Below, one piece after another: positions 26,358-35,600 of a DNA stretch of 64,000 nt. Each line of letters begins with the position of its first letter. Positions within the stretch are counted from its first letter, which is position 1. A program made the position numbers and the translations under genes. Under the pieces are notes generated by a model. That model was not told the origin of the DNA. It made no database searches and saw nothing but the letters and a program-made list of their open reading frames with translations. Source of the stretch: Planctomycetota bacterium (GTDB lineage Bacteria > Planctomycetota > SZUA-567 > H5-PLA8); NCBI GenBank assembly GCA_027493525.1, contig JAOSKN010000003.1, forward strand, positions 930,001-994,000, written 5' to 3'.

Positions 26358-29162
26358 TCACCGCTTCGCCGACTGGAATTCCTGCGCGACGGCCTTCAAG
26401 AGCAGCCGGATCACGTGCGCCTTCTCTTCGTCGACCACCTTCTCGCCGCTCATTTCGCTGACGTAGAAGACCGCGTTGGCCAGGCCGCGGTTGGTGTCCA
26501 CCTTGGCGAAGTGGAGGTTCAAGCCCATGTCCGAAAGCGCGCGCGAGAGGCCGTACAGCAGCCCGATGCGGTCGCCGCAAACGATGTCGATCACCGTGTA
26601 ACGGTCGCTGAGCTTGTTGTCGAATTTCACTTCCGGCTCGATGGCGCGGGTGATCTGCGGGGCGCGCGGGATGCGCCGGCGCATGGCCTCGATCCGCTCG
26701 CGGACGTTCAGCTTTCCGCCGATGCTCTGCTCGATCGATTCGCAGACGCGCAACCACCACGCCGCGTCGGCTTGTTCGGCCGTCACCCCGCCGTCGGGCG
26801 GCAGGCTCACGCGGAACTGGTCGAAGACGAAGCCGTCGGCGCGCGTGTAGGCGATGGCCGAGACCAGGTTCAGCCCCGCGCCCAGGAAGGCGCCGGTGAT
26901 CTGCGCGAAGAGCTTGGCCTTGTCGGAGGTCACCACCCAGACGTCCACCAGCGCGCCTTCGCCGTGGGCGGCGGCCACCGCCGGGCGTTTCTCGTCGCGC
27001 AATTGCCGCAGCAGCCGCAGATGCAGCCGCGCCTCCTCCGGCGAGACCTCGATCGAGTATTCTTTCGGCATCCGCTCGAGGTGCTCGCGGACCAGCGCGC
27101 GCGCGGGTTCGTCCGGCGCCTCGGCCAGCAGCGCCGCCTCCAGCGCGCCGGGGTCGCCCGGCGCCGTGCTCGCCGCGAAACTCGCGTCGAGGCGCTTGTA
27201 CAGGTCGCGGAGCAGCTCGTCCTTCCAGTGCGTGAAGCTCCCCTGCCCCACCGCGCTGATGTCCGCGCAGGTGAGCAGGTAGAGCAGGTCCAGGCGTTCG
27301 CGGTTGCCGATCTTGCGCGCCAGGTCCTCGACGAGCTTGGGGTCGGAGGTGTCGCGGCGCAGGCTGGTCTGGCTGAACGTAAGGTGCTGCTCGACCAGCC
27401 ACGCCAGCGCGCGCGCGTCGCGTTCGTTCAGCCCCAGCCGCTCGGCGATGGGCGGGATCATCAGCGCCCCGCGCTTCGAATGCCCCGCGCCGCCGCGCGA
27501 TTTGCCCACGTCGTGAAAGAGCGCCGCCAGGCGCAGCACCACCGGCCGCTCCAGCCGCTCCAGGATCTCCCGGCGCATCCGGTCGGCCGGGTCGCCGCTG
27601 GCGTAGAGCCGGTCGAAGTACTCGACCACGTTCAGCGTATGCTCGTCCACCGTGAAGTCGTGCACCACGTCGTGGATCACCAGCCCCTGGATCCCGCCGA
27701 ACTCGGGCAGGTACTCGCCCAGCAGCCCGACGTTGCGCATGCTGCGCAACGCGCGCCCCACCCCGGCGCGGCGGTTGAGCAGCGCGAGAAAGCGCTCGGC
27801 CGCCCGCGGCTCGCGCCGCGAGCGGTCGTTCAGAGCGGACAAGCGCCTCCCGATCGCCGCGCGCACCTCCTGGCTCAGCGAGATCCCCAGCCGCGCCTGG
27901 TACAGGTAGGCCTGCATCGTCTCGGCCAGCCACTCGTCGCCCTCGAAGGCGTCGCGGCGGGACATGTAAAGGTAATCGCCGACGCGCGTGAAGGTCTTGT
28001 CCAGCGGGCGCCGCCGCAGCGACTCGATGTCCCGCTCGGCCAGCGCGCGCTCCTCGCGGTAGCGCCGGATCACGTTGTCGGCCAGCCGGTTCACCGCCGT
28101 CGCCGACTGGAAGTAGTCCCGCAGGAGCAGCTCGCTCCCGCGCAGTTCGTCGGTGCCCTCGTAGCCCAGTTCCTGCGCCAGGGCGCCCTGCATCTGAAAG
28201 TCGAGCACGTCCTGCTTTCGCCCGCAGCTCGTATGCAGCGCGGTGCGGAAGGTCATCTGCCGCTCGTACCCCGCGCGCGCCTCGTCGATGATCGCGCTGG
28301 ACAGGAGCGGCCGGCCCGCCAGCCGCGGCAGATACCCGGAGAGCTGGCTGGCGCGATCGATCCAGATCGAGAGCTGGTAGTCGCGGAGCGCGCCGGGACT
28401 TTCCTTCAGGTTGGGCTGCGTGCGGTAGACGCTCCCGCCGAAGCGCCGCCGCCGCTGCTCGGCCTCCTGCAGCTTGGCTTCCACGAAGGGGCGCCCGCGG
28501 GTCTTGAAGAACTCGCCCAGGTCCTTCTTGAGGAACAGGTTCGCGAGCACCGAGTCCCCGGCGACGTAGCGGGTCTCCAGCAGCGCCGTGGCCGTCTCCA
28601 GCGCCTGGTCGCCGCTGACCCCTTCGTCCATGAGCGCCATGCACTCTTCGGGCGTGCGGACCGCGTGGCCCAGGATGAAACCCGCGTCCCAGAGCGGCCG
28701 CAGCAGCCCGCCCAGGAGCTGGTCGAGCTTCGCGTCGGATTCGGCCGGGCCGGTGCCCGAATAGAGGATCAGGATGTCCAGGTCGCTGAAGGGCGCCATC
28801 TCGCGCCGGCCGTAGCTGCCCATCGCCAGCAGCGCGATACCCGGCGTCCCGGCGCGCAGCCGCGCGCGCTCGGCCGAGAAATCCAGCAGCCGCTTGAGCA
28901 TCTTGTCCGCGGCGTCGGCGAGGAACTCGCCGGCCGCGCGCCCGCCCGAGGCCTTGTTCAACTCGCCGGCGTGCCGGCGGGCCTCGGCCCAAAGCCCCTT
29001 CAAGGCGCCCAGCACGCTCAGCCCGGGCGAGGCCTGCGGAGGCAACTCCCCCAGCACCTTGCCCAAGGCCGCGTACGTCTCTTCAAGCGCAACGGCCCTG
29101 AGACTGGTGGACGAGGCGCCGGTGCCCGGTAAGGCCATCGAGTGCTCCACGTGCTCTGCCAT
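26358..29162 (-). CDS. glnD: [Protein-PII] uridylyltransferase/uridylyl-removing enzyme
   Basis: Master nitrogen sensor that uridylylates PII proteins when glutamine is low and removes UMP when it is high. 934 aa, close to the usual length. Domain order is complete: nucleotidyltransferase (GSYGRREMAPFSDLDIL, near 111-127), helical linker (RTALHTSCGRKQDVLDF), HD phosphohydrolase (LAALFHDVGKSRGG), and two C-terminal ACT domains (VWVVTSDKAKLFAQITGAF; VIDIVCGDRIGLLYGLSRAL) that bind glutamine. ATG 29162 is chosen over one 6 codons upstream. No glnB or amtB is in the window. It lies downstream of a 55-aa membrane protein and murD on the same strand. Confidence 0.93.
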   Translation of the reverse strand: MAEHVEHSMALPGTGASSTSLRAVALEETYAALGKVLGELPPQASPGLSVLGALKGLWAEARRHAGELNKASGGRAAGEFLADAADKMLKRLLDFSAERARLRAGTPGIALLAMGSYGRREMAPFSDLDILILYSGTGPAESDAKLDQLLGGLLRPLWDAGFILGHAVRTPEECMALMDEGVSGDQALETATALLETRYVAGDSVLANLFLKKDLGEFFKTRGRPFVEAKLQEAEQRRRRFGGSVYRTQPNLKESPGALRDYQLSIWIDRASQLSGYLPRLAGRPLLSSAIIDEARAGYERQMTFRTALHTSCGRKQDVLDFQMQGALAQELGYEGTDELRGSELLLRDYFQSATAVNRLADNVIRRYREERALAERDIESLRRRPLDKTFTRVGDYLYMSRRDAFEGDEWLAETMQAYLYQARLGISLSQEVRAAIGRRLSALNDRSRREPRAAERFLALLNRRAGVGRALRSMRNVGLLGEYLPEFGGIQGLVIHDVVHDFTVDEHTLNVVEYFDRLYASGDPADRMRREILERLERPVVLRLAALFHDVGKSRGGAGHSKRGALMIPPIAERLGLNERDARALAWLVEQHLTFSQTSLRRDTSDPKLVEDLARKIGNRERLDLLYLLTCADISAVGQGSFTHWKDELLRDLYKRLDASFAASTAPGDPGALEAALLAEAPDEPARALVREHLERMPKEYSIEVSPEEARLHLRLLRQLRDEKRPAVAAAHGEGALVDVWVVTSDKAKLFAQITGAFLGAGLNLVSAIAYTRADGFVFDQFRVSLPPDGGVTAEQADAAWWLRVCESIEQSIGGKLNVRERIEAMRRRIPRAPQITRAIEPEVKFDNKLSDRYTVIDIVCGDRIGLLYGLSRALSDMGLNLHFAKVDTNRGLANAVFYVSEMSGEKVVDEEKAHVIRLLLKAVAQEFQSAKR

Positions 29163-29240
29163 GAAGCACTGTACGAGCACGCCAAATTTCCCACAAGAGT
29201 CAAGCGGGCGCCGAAGAGGCGAAGCGGGGCGCGCGCGGGC

Positions 29241-29408
29241 TCAGCGCCGCCGGCGATCTTTCCAGATCACGCGCTCGGGGTCGGCGCGCAGGACCTCCTG
29301 CCGCAGCCGCCGCGCGTCGCGAAGCTCGCAGAGCAGCGCGAGCACGCTCAGCCCGAAGATCAGAAACGCCAGGGAGAACAGGAAACCGTCGCTGTAAAGC
29401 AGATCCAT
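29241..29408 (-). CDS. 55-aa single-TM small protein
   Basis: A short open frame starts at ATG 29408 with AGGGGAA about 7 bases upstream and ends TGA at 29241-29243. The product has an N-terminal TM helix (DGFLFSLAFLIFGLSVLALL), then a strongly charged helix (CELRDARRLRQEV, ending VIWKDRRRR). It fits exactly between murD (33 bases before it) and glnD on the same strand, and positive-inside topology is satisfied. It resembles the small bitopic proteins of the envelope or division type, but no family is recognised. Confidence 0.6.
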   Translation of the reverse strand: MDLLYSDGFLFSLAFLIFGLSVLALLCELRDARRLRQEVLRADPERVIWKDRRRR

Positions 29409-29441
29409 GGGCAGTTTCCCCTGGGTGCAGGAGTGAGGCAG

Positions 29442-30866
29442 CTACGACGCCGCGCGGCCTCGCGAAACCGCCATCGCGCAGGCCAACTGGCGGAACAGCT
29501 CGCCGCGTTCCTGGAAGTTGCGGAACTGATCGTAGCTGGCGCAAGCCGGCGAGAGCAGGATCACTTCGCCCGGAATCGCCCCGTCGTGGGCCAGCCGCGC
29601 GGCCTCGCCCAACCCCCGCGCATGGACGATCTCGGGCATGCGCCGGAGATCCCGCGCCGCGCGCGTGACCGACTCTTCGATCCGCGAGGCGGTCGCGCCG
29701 AGCAGGATCACGCGCCGCGCCTTGCGCACGATCGCCTGCCCGAGATCCTCGAAGGATGAGCCCTTGTCGTAGCCGCCCGCGATGAGCGTCACCGGCCCGC
29801 CGAAGGCATTGAGCGCGCAGATGGCCGATTCGGGCGTCGTGGCGATCGAATCGTTGTAGTAGACGACGTTGTCGGCGCTCCGCGCGACCATCTCAAGGCG
29901 GTGCGGCAGCCCGCTGAAATTCGCGAGCGCCTCCGCGATCTGCCAAGCGTGGACCCCGTGCGCGCGCGCCGCCGCGCTCGCCGCCAGCGCGTTGGCCAAG
30001 TTGTGCCGCCCCGGCAGCCGCAGTTCGGAGACCACGCCCACCGCCGTTTCTTCGTCGCCGATGCGCACGATCAGGTGCCCGTCGGCCACGAAGGCCGCGT
30101 CGCCTTCCGGCTCGAACTCCGTGCTGACCCAGATCACACGGCCGCGCGCGTGCGCGCCCCAGTTCGAGAGTTCCGGGTCGTCGGCGTTGAGCACCGCCGT
30201 ATCCTCGGCGCCCTGGTAGTCCAGGATCGCGCGCTTGGCCCCGTAGTAATTCTCCAGGGTGCGGTGCCGGTCCAGGTGGTTGGGGGAAAGGTTCGTCACC
30301 ACGGCGATTTGCGGGCTCTCGCCCAAGTCGCGCAGTCCCTCCAGCATGAAGCTGGAGAGTTCCAGCACCAGCGGTGTCCCTTCCGCTACCGTGCGGGCCT
30401 CTTTAAGGAGCGACTTGCCGATGTTCCCGCCCAGCAGCGTGGCCGGGTTGTTCAGCTTCATCATCGCGCCGAGCATCGCCGTGGTGGTGGACTTCCCGTT
30501 GCTTCCGGTAATTGCGAGCTTGGGGTTGTGCGGCGTCAGTTTGAAGAGCAGATTGATCTCGCGCTCGACCTGCGCACCCGCCCCACGCGCCATGGCGACC
30601 AGCGGTGAGTCGTCGGCCACGCCGGGATTGACCACGACGATGTCCGTGCCGCGAAAGTCGTCCGGGTCATGCCGTTCCAGCACATAGCGAATCTTCAGAT
30701 CCGCCAGCGCCTCTACGGAGGGCCTCAGGTCCGCCGCCGTGCGCTTGTCGGTGACCGTCACTTCCGCGCCGGCCTCGCCAAAGAAGCGCGCCGCGCCGAC
30801 CCCCCCGCCGAAAAGCCCTAACCCCATGACCAGGACCTTCTTACCACGATAGCAGTTGGCTTGCAC
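29442..30866 (-). CDS. murD: UDP-N-acetylmuramoyl-L-alanine--D-glutamate ligase
   Basis: ATP-dependent addition of D-glutamate to UDP-MurNAc-L-Ala in cytoplasmic peptidoglycan synthesis. 474 aa with all three Mur-ligase domains: N-terminal Rossmann-like (VLVMGLGLFGGGVGAARFF), central ATPase with the P-loop ITGSNGKSTTTAML, LVLELSSFMLEG and NLSPNHLDRH, and the C-terminal domain (RLEMVARSADNVVYYNDSIA, then LIAGGYDKGSSFE). The start is GTG 30866 with GGGGA 6 bases upstream. It is not in a dcw cluster here, as neighbours are not cell-wall genes. It shows that the organism makes peptidoglycan. Confidence 0.95.
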   Translation of the reverse strand: MQANCYRGKKVLVMGLGLFGGGVGAARFFGEAGAEVTVTDKRTAADLRPSVEALADLKIRYVLERHDPDDFRGTDIVVVNPGVADDSPLVAMARGAGAQVEREINLLFKLTPHNPKLAITGSNGKSTTTAMLGAMMKLNNPATLLGGNIGKSLLKEARTVAEGTPLVLELSSFMLEGLRDLGESPQIAVVTNLSPNHLDRHRTLENYYGAKRAILDYQGAEDTAVLNADDPELSNWGAHARGRVIWVSTEFEPEGDAAFVADGHLIVRIGDEETAVGVVSELRLPGRHNLANALAASAAARAHGVHAWQIAEALANFSGLPHRLEMVARSADNVVYYNDSIATTPESAICALNAFGGPVTLIAGGYDKGSSFEDLGQAIVRKARRVILLGATASRIEESVTRAARDLRRMPEIVHARGLGEAARLAHDGAIPGEVILLSPACASYDQFRNFQERGELFRQLACAMAVSRGRAAS

Positions 30867-31261
30867 GTGTTGTCCCCAGGAACGCCCACCCGCCCCTTTT
30901 TAAAAGGTGCACGTAGGGGGAATCGGCTGATTTCTCCGAGGGCTTAAAGGAATGCCGCTCAACGCCTCGGGAGCCGACAGCACCCGTGCGAGCCCACACT
31001 GAAGCGGGTTACGGGAAGCACGGCCTGATAATCTTCCAAGCCATCCGGCGAATGGGCCTCGGCCCGGTTCGGCGGGCGTGGAGGCTGGGGAGGCCATCGG
31101 CTTGTGCGGCATCGCCCTACCGATCGAACCGCTGGGCAGTCGTTACGCGAAATCCACAATAAACGTGGACCTGCCCGACCCGCCCCGAATTCCGCCTTTG
31201 CCTTCCCCGCCAGCCTTCGTATACCCAACTCACCCGCCCATTCTCTTTATGGAGACGCCCC
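30867..31261. other. Intergenic region between divergent genes
   Basis: 395 bases between the starts of murD (leftward) and the CehA-type gene (rightward), with no supportable gene. It contains the AT palindrome CCTTTTTAAAAGG around 30895-30907. Promoters for both directions must lie here, but no consensus boxes stand out. Confidence 0.4.
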
Positions 31262-33760
31262 ATGTCCGGTTACCGCCCCCTCGATCTCGCGAAACTCTGC
31301 AACGCCACCGCCAAGCTCGGCCGAGATGGCAAGGTCCCCAGCGGGAAACGAACCTGGCACGGACTGCCCTTCAAGGTCGGCGGCGGGCGCGGCGGACGGT
31401 GCGTCGTGGCCTTCGGCGCGAAGCTCAACGCCAAACCACTGTCCATCCCCATCAACCGAACCGCCTACAGCGTCATCGTCGCGCACCGCCTGCTCGACTC
31501 GAAGCTCCGCGAGGGCGATAACGTCGGGCGGGCGTGCGCGGAGTACGTCTTCCGCTACGCCGGCGGCGAGGAACTCGTCGTGCCGATCCGCGAGCGGATG
31601 GAGATCGCCATCGTCCCGAGCGGCTGGGGCCAATTGCCCTTCCTGGCCTGGCCGGATTCGATCGAGGGCCTCCCGCCGCGTTACGAAGGCCACTGGGGCG
31701 CGGCCGGACACCGGCAGACCGAGGCCAACGGCGCCTACCCGCGCGACTTCTACCTCTGGCCCTGGCGCAATCCGCACCCCGAACGGAAGCTCGCCGAACT
31801 TCTCGTCCGCCCGCTCGGCCCGCGCTTCTACGTCGGCGCCGTCACGCTGGGGCTGCTCGACGAGGAACCCTTCCGCACCCAGGCCAAGCGCGAGGTCAAG
31901 ATCGTCCTGCCGAAAAAGGCCGACGCCGACCAGCGCTTCGCGCTGGAAGTGGAGGTCGATCGCGGCGTCGCCACCTTCCCCTATGCCCTGCCGCGCGATC
32001 CCGTGAAGGGCTTTCTTAAGGACGACTTCAAGGGCTGGGGCGAAGAGAAGAACGAGAAGGCCAGCCCGGCCTATGTCGAGATCGCCGCGACCCCGTCGGC
32101 CACCGTCACCGTCAAGCAAGGCGGGAAGAAACTCGGCGCCGCCAACTGGGGCGAGGTGCAACGGAAGAAGAAAGTCAAGCCCAACAAGCGCCTCGAGCTG
32201 ATCCTGGTGGACGAAGGGCGCAATTGGGTCCGGACGACGGTCCTCGACGACGAGACCGGCAAGCCCGTCCCCTGCCGCATCCACTTCCGCAGCCGCGACG
32301 GCGTCCCCTTCGCCCCGCACGGCCACCACCCGCACGTGAACTCCGACATGGGCACCTGGCACATCGACATCGGAGGCGACCTGCGCCTCGGGCAGATCAG
32401 CTACGCCTATATCGACGGGCGCTGCGAAGGCTGGCTCCCGCGCGGCGAGATCGTCGTGGACGTCGCGCGCGGCTACGAGTACGAGCCGTTGCGCGAGAAG
32501 CTCGAAATCAAGCCCGGGCAGCGCGAGTTGACCCTGCGCCTCAAGCGCTTCGCGAACATGGCCAAGGAGCGCTACTTCAGCGGCGACACGCACGTCCACT
32601 TCCTCAGCACTCAAGGCGCGCACTGCGAGGCCGCCGGCGAAGGCCTCAACGTCGTCAACTTGCTCCTCTCGCAGTGGGGGCATCTCTTCACCAACACCGA
32701 AGAATTCACCGGCCGGCCCAGCGTCGATCACGGCGGCGAGACCATCGTCTATGCGACGCAGGAGAACCGGCAGCACATGCTGGGGCATCTCACGCTGCTG
32801 GGCCTGAAAGAGCCCGTCATGCCGTGGTGCAGCGACGGGCCGGGCGAGGCCGAACTCGGCGGCAACCTCGAAACCACGCTCAGCCGCTGGGCCGACGCCT
32901 GCCACGCGCAGGGCGGCACCGTCGTCATCCCGCACATCCCCAACCCCAACGGCGAGCCCGCCGCGCTCATCGCCACCGGCCGCGCCGACGCCGCCGAGTG
33001 GCTCATCCACGACAGCTACATGCATCAGGAGTACTACCGCTACCTTAATTGCGGCTACAAGCTCCCCATCGTCGGCGGGACCGACAAGATGACCGCCGAC
33101 GTCCCGGTCGGCATCTACCGCACCTACGTTCACATCCCCGAGGGCGAGCCCTTCACCTACGATTCCTGGTGCAAGTACATGAAGGCCGGGAATACCTTCC
33201 ACAGCGGCGGACCGCTGCTGCGCTTCAGCGCCAACGGGCAGCCCATCGGAAGCACCGTGAACCTGCCCGGCAACGGCGGCGCCGTCGAGGTCGAGGCCTC
33301 CGCCCGCGGCGTGCTTCCCTTCAACTCGCTTGAACTGGTAATGAACGGGCAGGTCGTCGCGCGGACCGAATCGAAGCAGCCGGTGCGGGCGCTCTCCTTG
33401 AAGGAGAAGCTGACCGTCGAGAAGCACGCCTGGCTCGCCGCGCGCTGCTCGGGGCCGAAGTACTGGGAGAGCCGCAAGCACCAGGACGGCTGGCGCCGCG
33501 GGCTGATGGCGCACACCTCGCCGATCTATCTCGCCGTCGGCGGGCCTTGGTGGATGTTCGATCTCGGAACCGCCAATTACATGCTCACGCTGCTGCACGG
33601 CGGAATCGATTACATCCACAAGCGCAGCCCGCAGCACGAAAAGGGCAGCGTGACCCACCATCACCACCACGAAGACCACCTGAAGTTCCTGGAAGAGCCC
33701 TACCGCCAGGCGATCCAGGCCATCCACAAGCGCATGCACGACCTGGGCATTCCGCACTGA
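31262..33760 (+). CDS. CehA/McbA-type (PHP-fold) metallohydrolase
   Basis: 832 aa. Residues 1 to about 430 are beta-rich, including a carboxypeptidase-regulatory-like segment (about 320-430). The catalytic part from about 440 has the PHP metal motif FSGDTHVHF, HGGETIVYATQENRQHMLGH, VVIPHIPNPNGEP, a late Asp in VGGTDKM, and GNTFHSGGPLL. CehA and McbA hydrolyse carbaryl-type esters, but most homologs have unknown natural substrates, often next to glycan genes. No signal peptide is seen. GGAGA is 6 bases before the ATG. The His-rich SVTHHHHHEDH near the C-terminus is an oddity. Confidence 0.8.
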   Translation: MSGYRPLDLAKLCNATAKLGRDGKVPSGKRTWHGLPFKVGGGRGGRCVVAFGAKLNAKPLSIPINRTAYSVIVAHRLLDSKLREGDNVGRACAEYVFRYAGGEELVVPIRERMEIAIVPSGWGQLPFLAWPDSIEGLPPRYEGHWGAAGHRQTEANGAYPRDFYLWPWRNPHPERKLAELLVRPLGPRFYVGAVTLGLLDEEPFRTQAKREVKIVLPKKADADQRFALEVEVDRGVATFPYALPRDPVKGFLKDDFKGWGEEKNEKASPAYVEIAATPSATVTVKQGGKKLGAANWGEVQRKKKVKPNKRLELILVDEGRNWVRTTVLDDETGKPVPCRIHFRSRDGVPFAPHGHHPHVNSDMGTWHIDIGGDLRLGQISYAYIDGRCEGWLPRGEIVVDVARGYEYEPLREKLEIKPGQRELTLRLKRFANMAKERYFSGDTHVHFLSTQGAHCEAAGEGLNVVNLLLSQWGHLFTNTEEFTGRPSVDHGGETIVYATQENRQHMLGHLTLLGLKEPVMPWCSDGPGEAELGGNLETTLSRWADACHAQGGTVVIPHIPNPNGEPAALIATGRADAAEWLIHDSYMHQEYYRYLNCGYKLPIVGGTDKMTADVPVGIYRTYVHIPEGEPFTYDSWCKYMKAGNTFHSGGPLLRFSANGQPIGSTVNLPGNGGAVEVEASARGVLPFNSLELVMNGQVVARTESKQPVRALSLKEKLTVEKHAWLAARCSGPKYWESRKHQDGWRRGLMAHTSPIYLAVGGPWWMFDLGTANYMLTLLHGGIDYIHKRSPQHEKGSVTHHHHHEDHLKFLEEPYRQAIQAIHKRMHDLGIPH

Positions 33761-33778
33761 CCACAGGTTTCGGAAGCG

Positions 33779-33803
33779 CCGGCGTAGGGCGGCCCTACGC
33801 CGG
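33779..33803. terminator. Bidirectional terminator hairpin
   Basis: CCGGCGTAGG pairs perfectly with CCTACGCCGG around a five-base loop, between the facing 3' ends of the CehA-type gene and the dinB-like gene; the right arm overlaps the last codons of the latter. No T-run follows. Confidence 0.55.
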
Positions 33804-34268
33804 AGGATGCTCCCGCACGAACAAGATGAAGTCCGTGGCGACCGGCGCGCCGCCCTCCGCCATGAACGCCTGCGTGAGCTGCCCGCGGTGGTAGGCGGAG
33901 TGCAGGACCAGGTGCTGGAGGATTTCGATCCGCGGCGTGCGGTGGCGCTCGCCGCGCGTGTTCGTGTAGGCGATGGGCTCATTCAACTCCTCGGCCTTCA
34001 GCCCCGCGAAGAGCGCCTCGAACCCGCCCGCGTTCTCCTCCAGCAGCCGCTTGCATGCGAGCACGTCCAGGTCCGGCCACAGGTCCACGCCGGACGTGTC
34101 TTCGCCGCGCAACCGCGCCAGCCACGTCCGGCTCGCCACGAGGATATGCCCGAACTGCTTCAGGCTCCGCCGCGCCTCGCCTTGAAACCCGCGCAGCGCC
34201 GCCAGCATCCGCCGGTGGCACCACGCATCGTAGGCGAATAACCGCCGCAAGCGTTCCAATTCGGTCAT
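33795..34268 (-). CDS. DinB-family putative metalloenzyme
   Basis: 157 aa four-helix-bundle protein of the DinB/YfiT superfamily. Metal-ligand histidines are visible in KQFGHILVAS (about residue 41) and HLVLHSAYHRGQL (about 123-131), the expected three-His site. Members include thiol S-transferases and many damage-inducible proteins of unknown reaction. ATG 34268 was chosen over an upstream frame because the family begins with MTELERLRRLFAYDAW. It stands alone between a facing gene and a gene on the same strand 102 bases upstream. No LexA-like box is visible. Confidence 0.8.
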   Translation of the reverse strand: MTELERLRRLFAYDAWCHRRMLAALRGFQGEARRSLKQFGHILVASRTWLARLRGEDTSGVDLWPDLDVLACKRLLEENAGGFEALFAGLKAEELNEPIAYTNTRGERHRTPRIEILQHLVLHSAYHRGQLTQAFMAEGGAPVATDFILFVREHPPA

Positions 34269-34369
34269 CTCAGCGCCCCTGCTTGGTCGCATTCAAATCC
34301 GGCGTAATGGGCAGCCGCAAGCCAGCCTGTCATCGCCGTTGCAGATTACCGCTTACCAAACACGCCCTT

Positions 34370-35491
34370 CTACTCTCCCTTCAAGCCCTTCAACGACTCC
34401 GGCAGGCCCTGCAACGCGGCTTCCTTAGAGACCAGCACGCTCTGCGCGCCCAGGTAATCGTTCTTTACGATCTGCCCCTTCTCGTCCACCCATATCGACC
34501 GAGTCACGCGCCCCATCGAGTGCACTTCGTAGCGCATGCAGCTCCGCGTCTCCACGCCGACCTTCACGTCCTCCAGTTCGGCCGCGAACAGGCCTGCCGG
34601 CAAGAGCGCCGCGCCCTCGGCCTCGCTCAGCACCGTGTAATGCCAGCATGCGCCCTTCTCGCGCGGCATGAAGCTCGCCAGCGGCGTAATAAGATAGTCG
34701 GCCATCGTGTTCGCAGGGGCTTCGGAGGTAAGCGACGTGGGGCCCTTCTCGCCCTTGAAGCTCGCGTGCCATTTGAACGGCTCCTGCCCCGGCTCCCCGA
34801 TCCGCTGCCCCGCGGTGGAAACCTTCGTCGGCACGAAGGTGAAATGCGTCTCCAGGATCTGCGGGCGCGGGCGCGCGGTCGCCACCGCCAGCACTTCGAA
34901 GTGGTTCACGCCCCACTGCTCCCCGCCGTCGAAGGCCACCGTGCTGCGCAGCATCAGGCGCCCGCCGGCCGTGGTGAGCCGATTGTGTTCGAAGCCCACC
35001 TTCTTCCCGCCGATCTGAAAGTCGTACCAGGAATCGCGCGGCGCGCCTTCCAGCTTCGAAAAATCGAAGGTTACTTCGGTCGCCGGCGGGCGGAGTTCCG
35101 TCGCCTGGCCCTTCTTGACCGGGACGAGGTTCACGCCCAGTTTGCCCGCCTTGACCTTGACCGTCCGCGCCTGGCCCTCGCGCAGGTAGCCCACCTCCAC
35201 TTCGCCCCGCTGCTCCGCGGCCAGCGCCTGCAAATCCTCCAGCGCACCGACGGCTTTCCCGGCGTAATGCGTCAGCACGTCGCCGACCGCCATGCGGTGC
35301 TCGGCCGCCTGCCCGTCGGGAGCGACGAAGAGGACCAGCAGCCCCGTGCCCGGCGGGTCATTGAGCAGCTTCACGAGGTCCGCCTGCTGCGGGGCCTGCG
35401 CGTCCTCCCCGCCCCACGCCGCGCATGCGGCCAGCGCCAGCACCGCGCCCATCCAGATCCGGACGTTGCCGTTCAAGCCCCTGGCATTCAT
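34370..35491 (-). CDS. Secreted PDZ-like-domain protein, unknown function
   Basis: 373 aa with a signal peptide (VRIWMGAVLALAACAAWG). Residues about 50-120 look like a PDZ domain (LVLFVAPDGQAAEHRMAVGD, VGALEDLQALA, GYLREGQARTVKVKAG). The remaining 250 residues are beta-rich: WYDFQIGGKKVGFEH, then a threonine-rich region and RYEVHSMGRVTRSIWVDEKG, similar to the DUF3108-like or LolA-like half-barrel proteins that carry or sense hydrophobic molecules. That comparison is tentative. Many small secreted PDZ proteins of this sort occur in planctomycetes. It lies 109 bases after mutY on the opposite side of a probable promoter. Confidence 0.6.
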   Translation of the reverse strand: MNARGLNGNVRIWMGAVLALAACAAWGGEDAQAPQQADLVKLLNDPPGTGLLVLFVAPDGQAAEHRMAVGDVLTHYAGKAVGALEDLQALAAEQRGEVEVGYLREGQARTVKVKAGKLGVNLVPVKKGQATELRPPATEVTFDFSKLEGAPRDSWYDFQIGGKKVGFEHNRLTTAGGRLMLRSTVAFDGGEQWGVNHFEVLAVATARPRPQILETHFTFVPTKVSTAGQRIGEPGQEPFKWHASFKGEKGPTSLTSEAPANTMADYLITPLASFMPREKGACWHYTVLSEAEGAALLPAGLFAAELEDVKVGVETRSCMRYEVHSMGRVTRSIWVDEKGQIVKNDYLGAQSVLVSKEAALQGLPESLKGLKGE

Positions 35492-35600
35492 CGGTCCAGC
35501 CCCTCACTTGGCTCGTGTTCGCGGCGGGCCTTCGTCCAGGACGATGGGCCGTCGCCGTGCTTCGATCCGGGCGCGCATTGTACCATGCTCCGCCGTCCCC

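Noticed and set aside
31247..33982. A 911-codon minus-strand frame
   Set aside because: Antisense to the CehA-type gene and low in domain-like pattern.
34280..34310. tRNA-like T-arm string (ATTCAAATCC)
   Set aside because: No matching anticodon arm, acceptor stem or CCA region around it.
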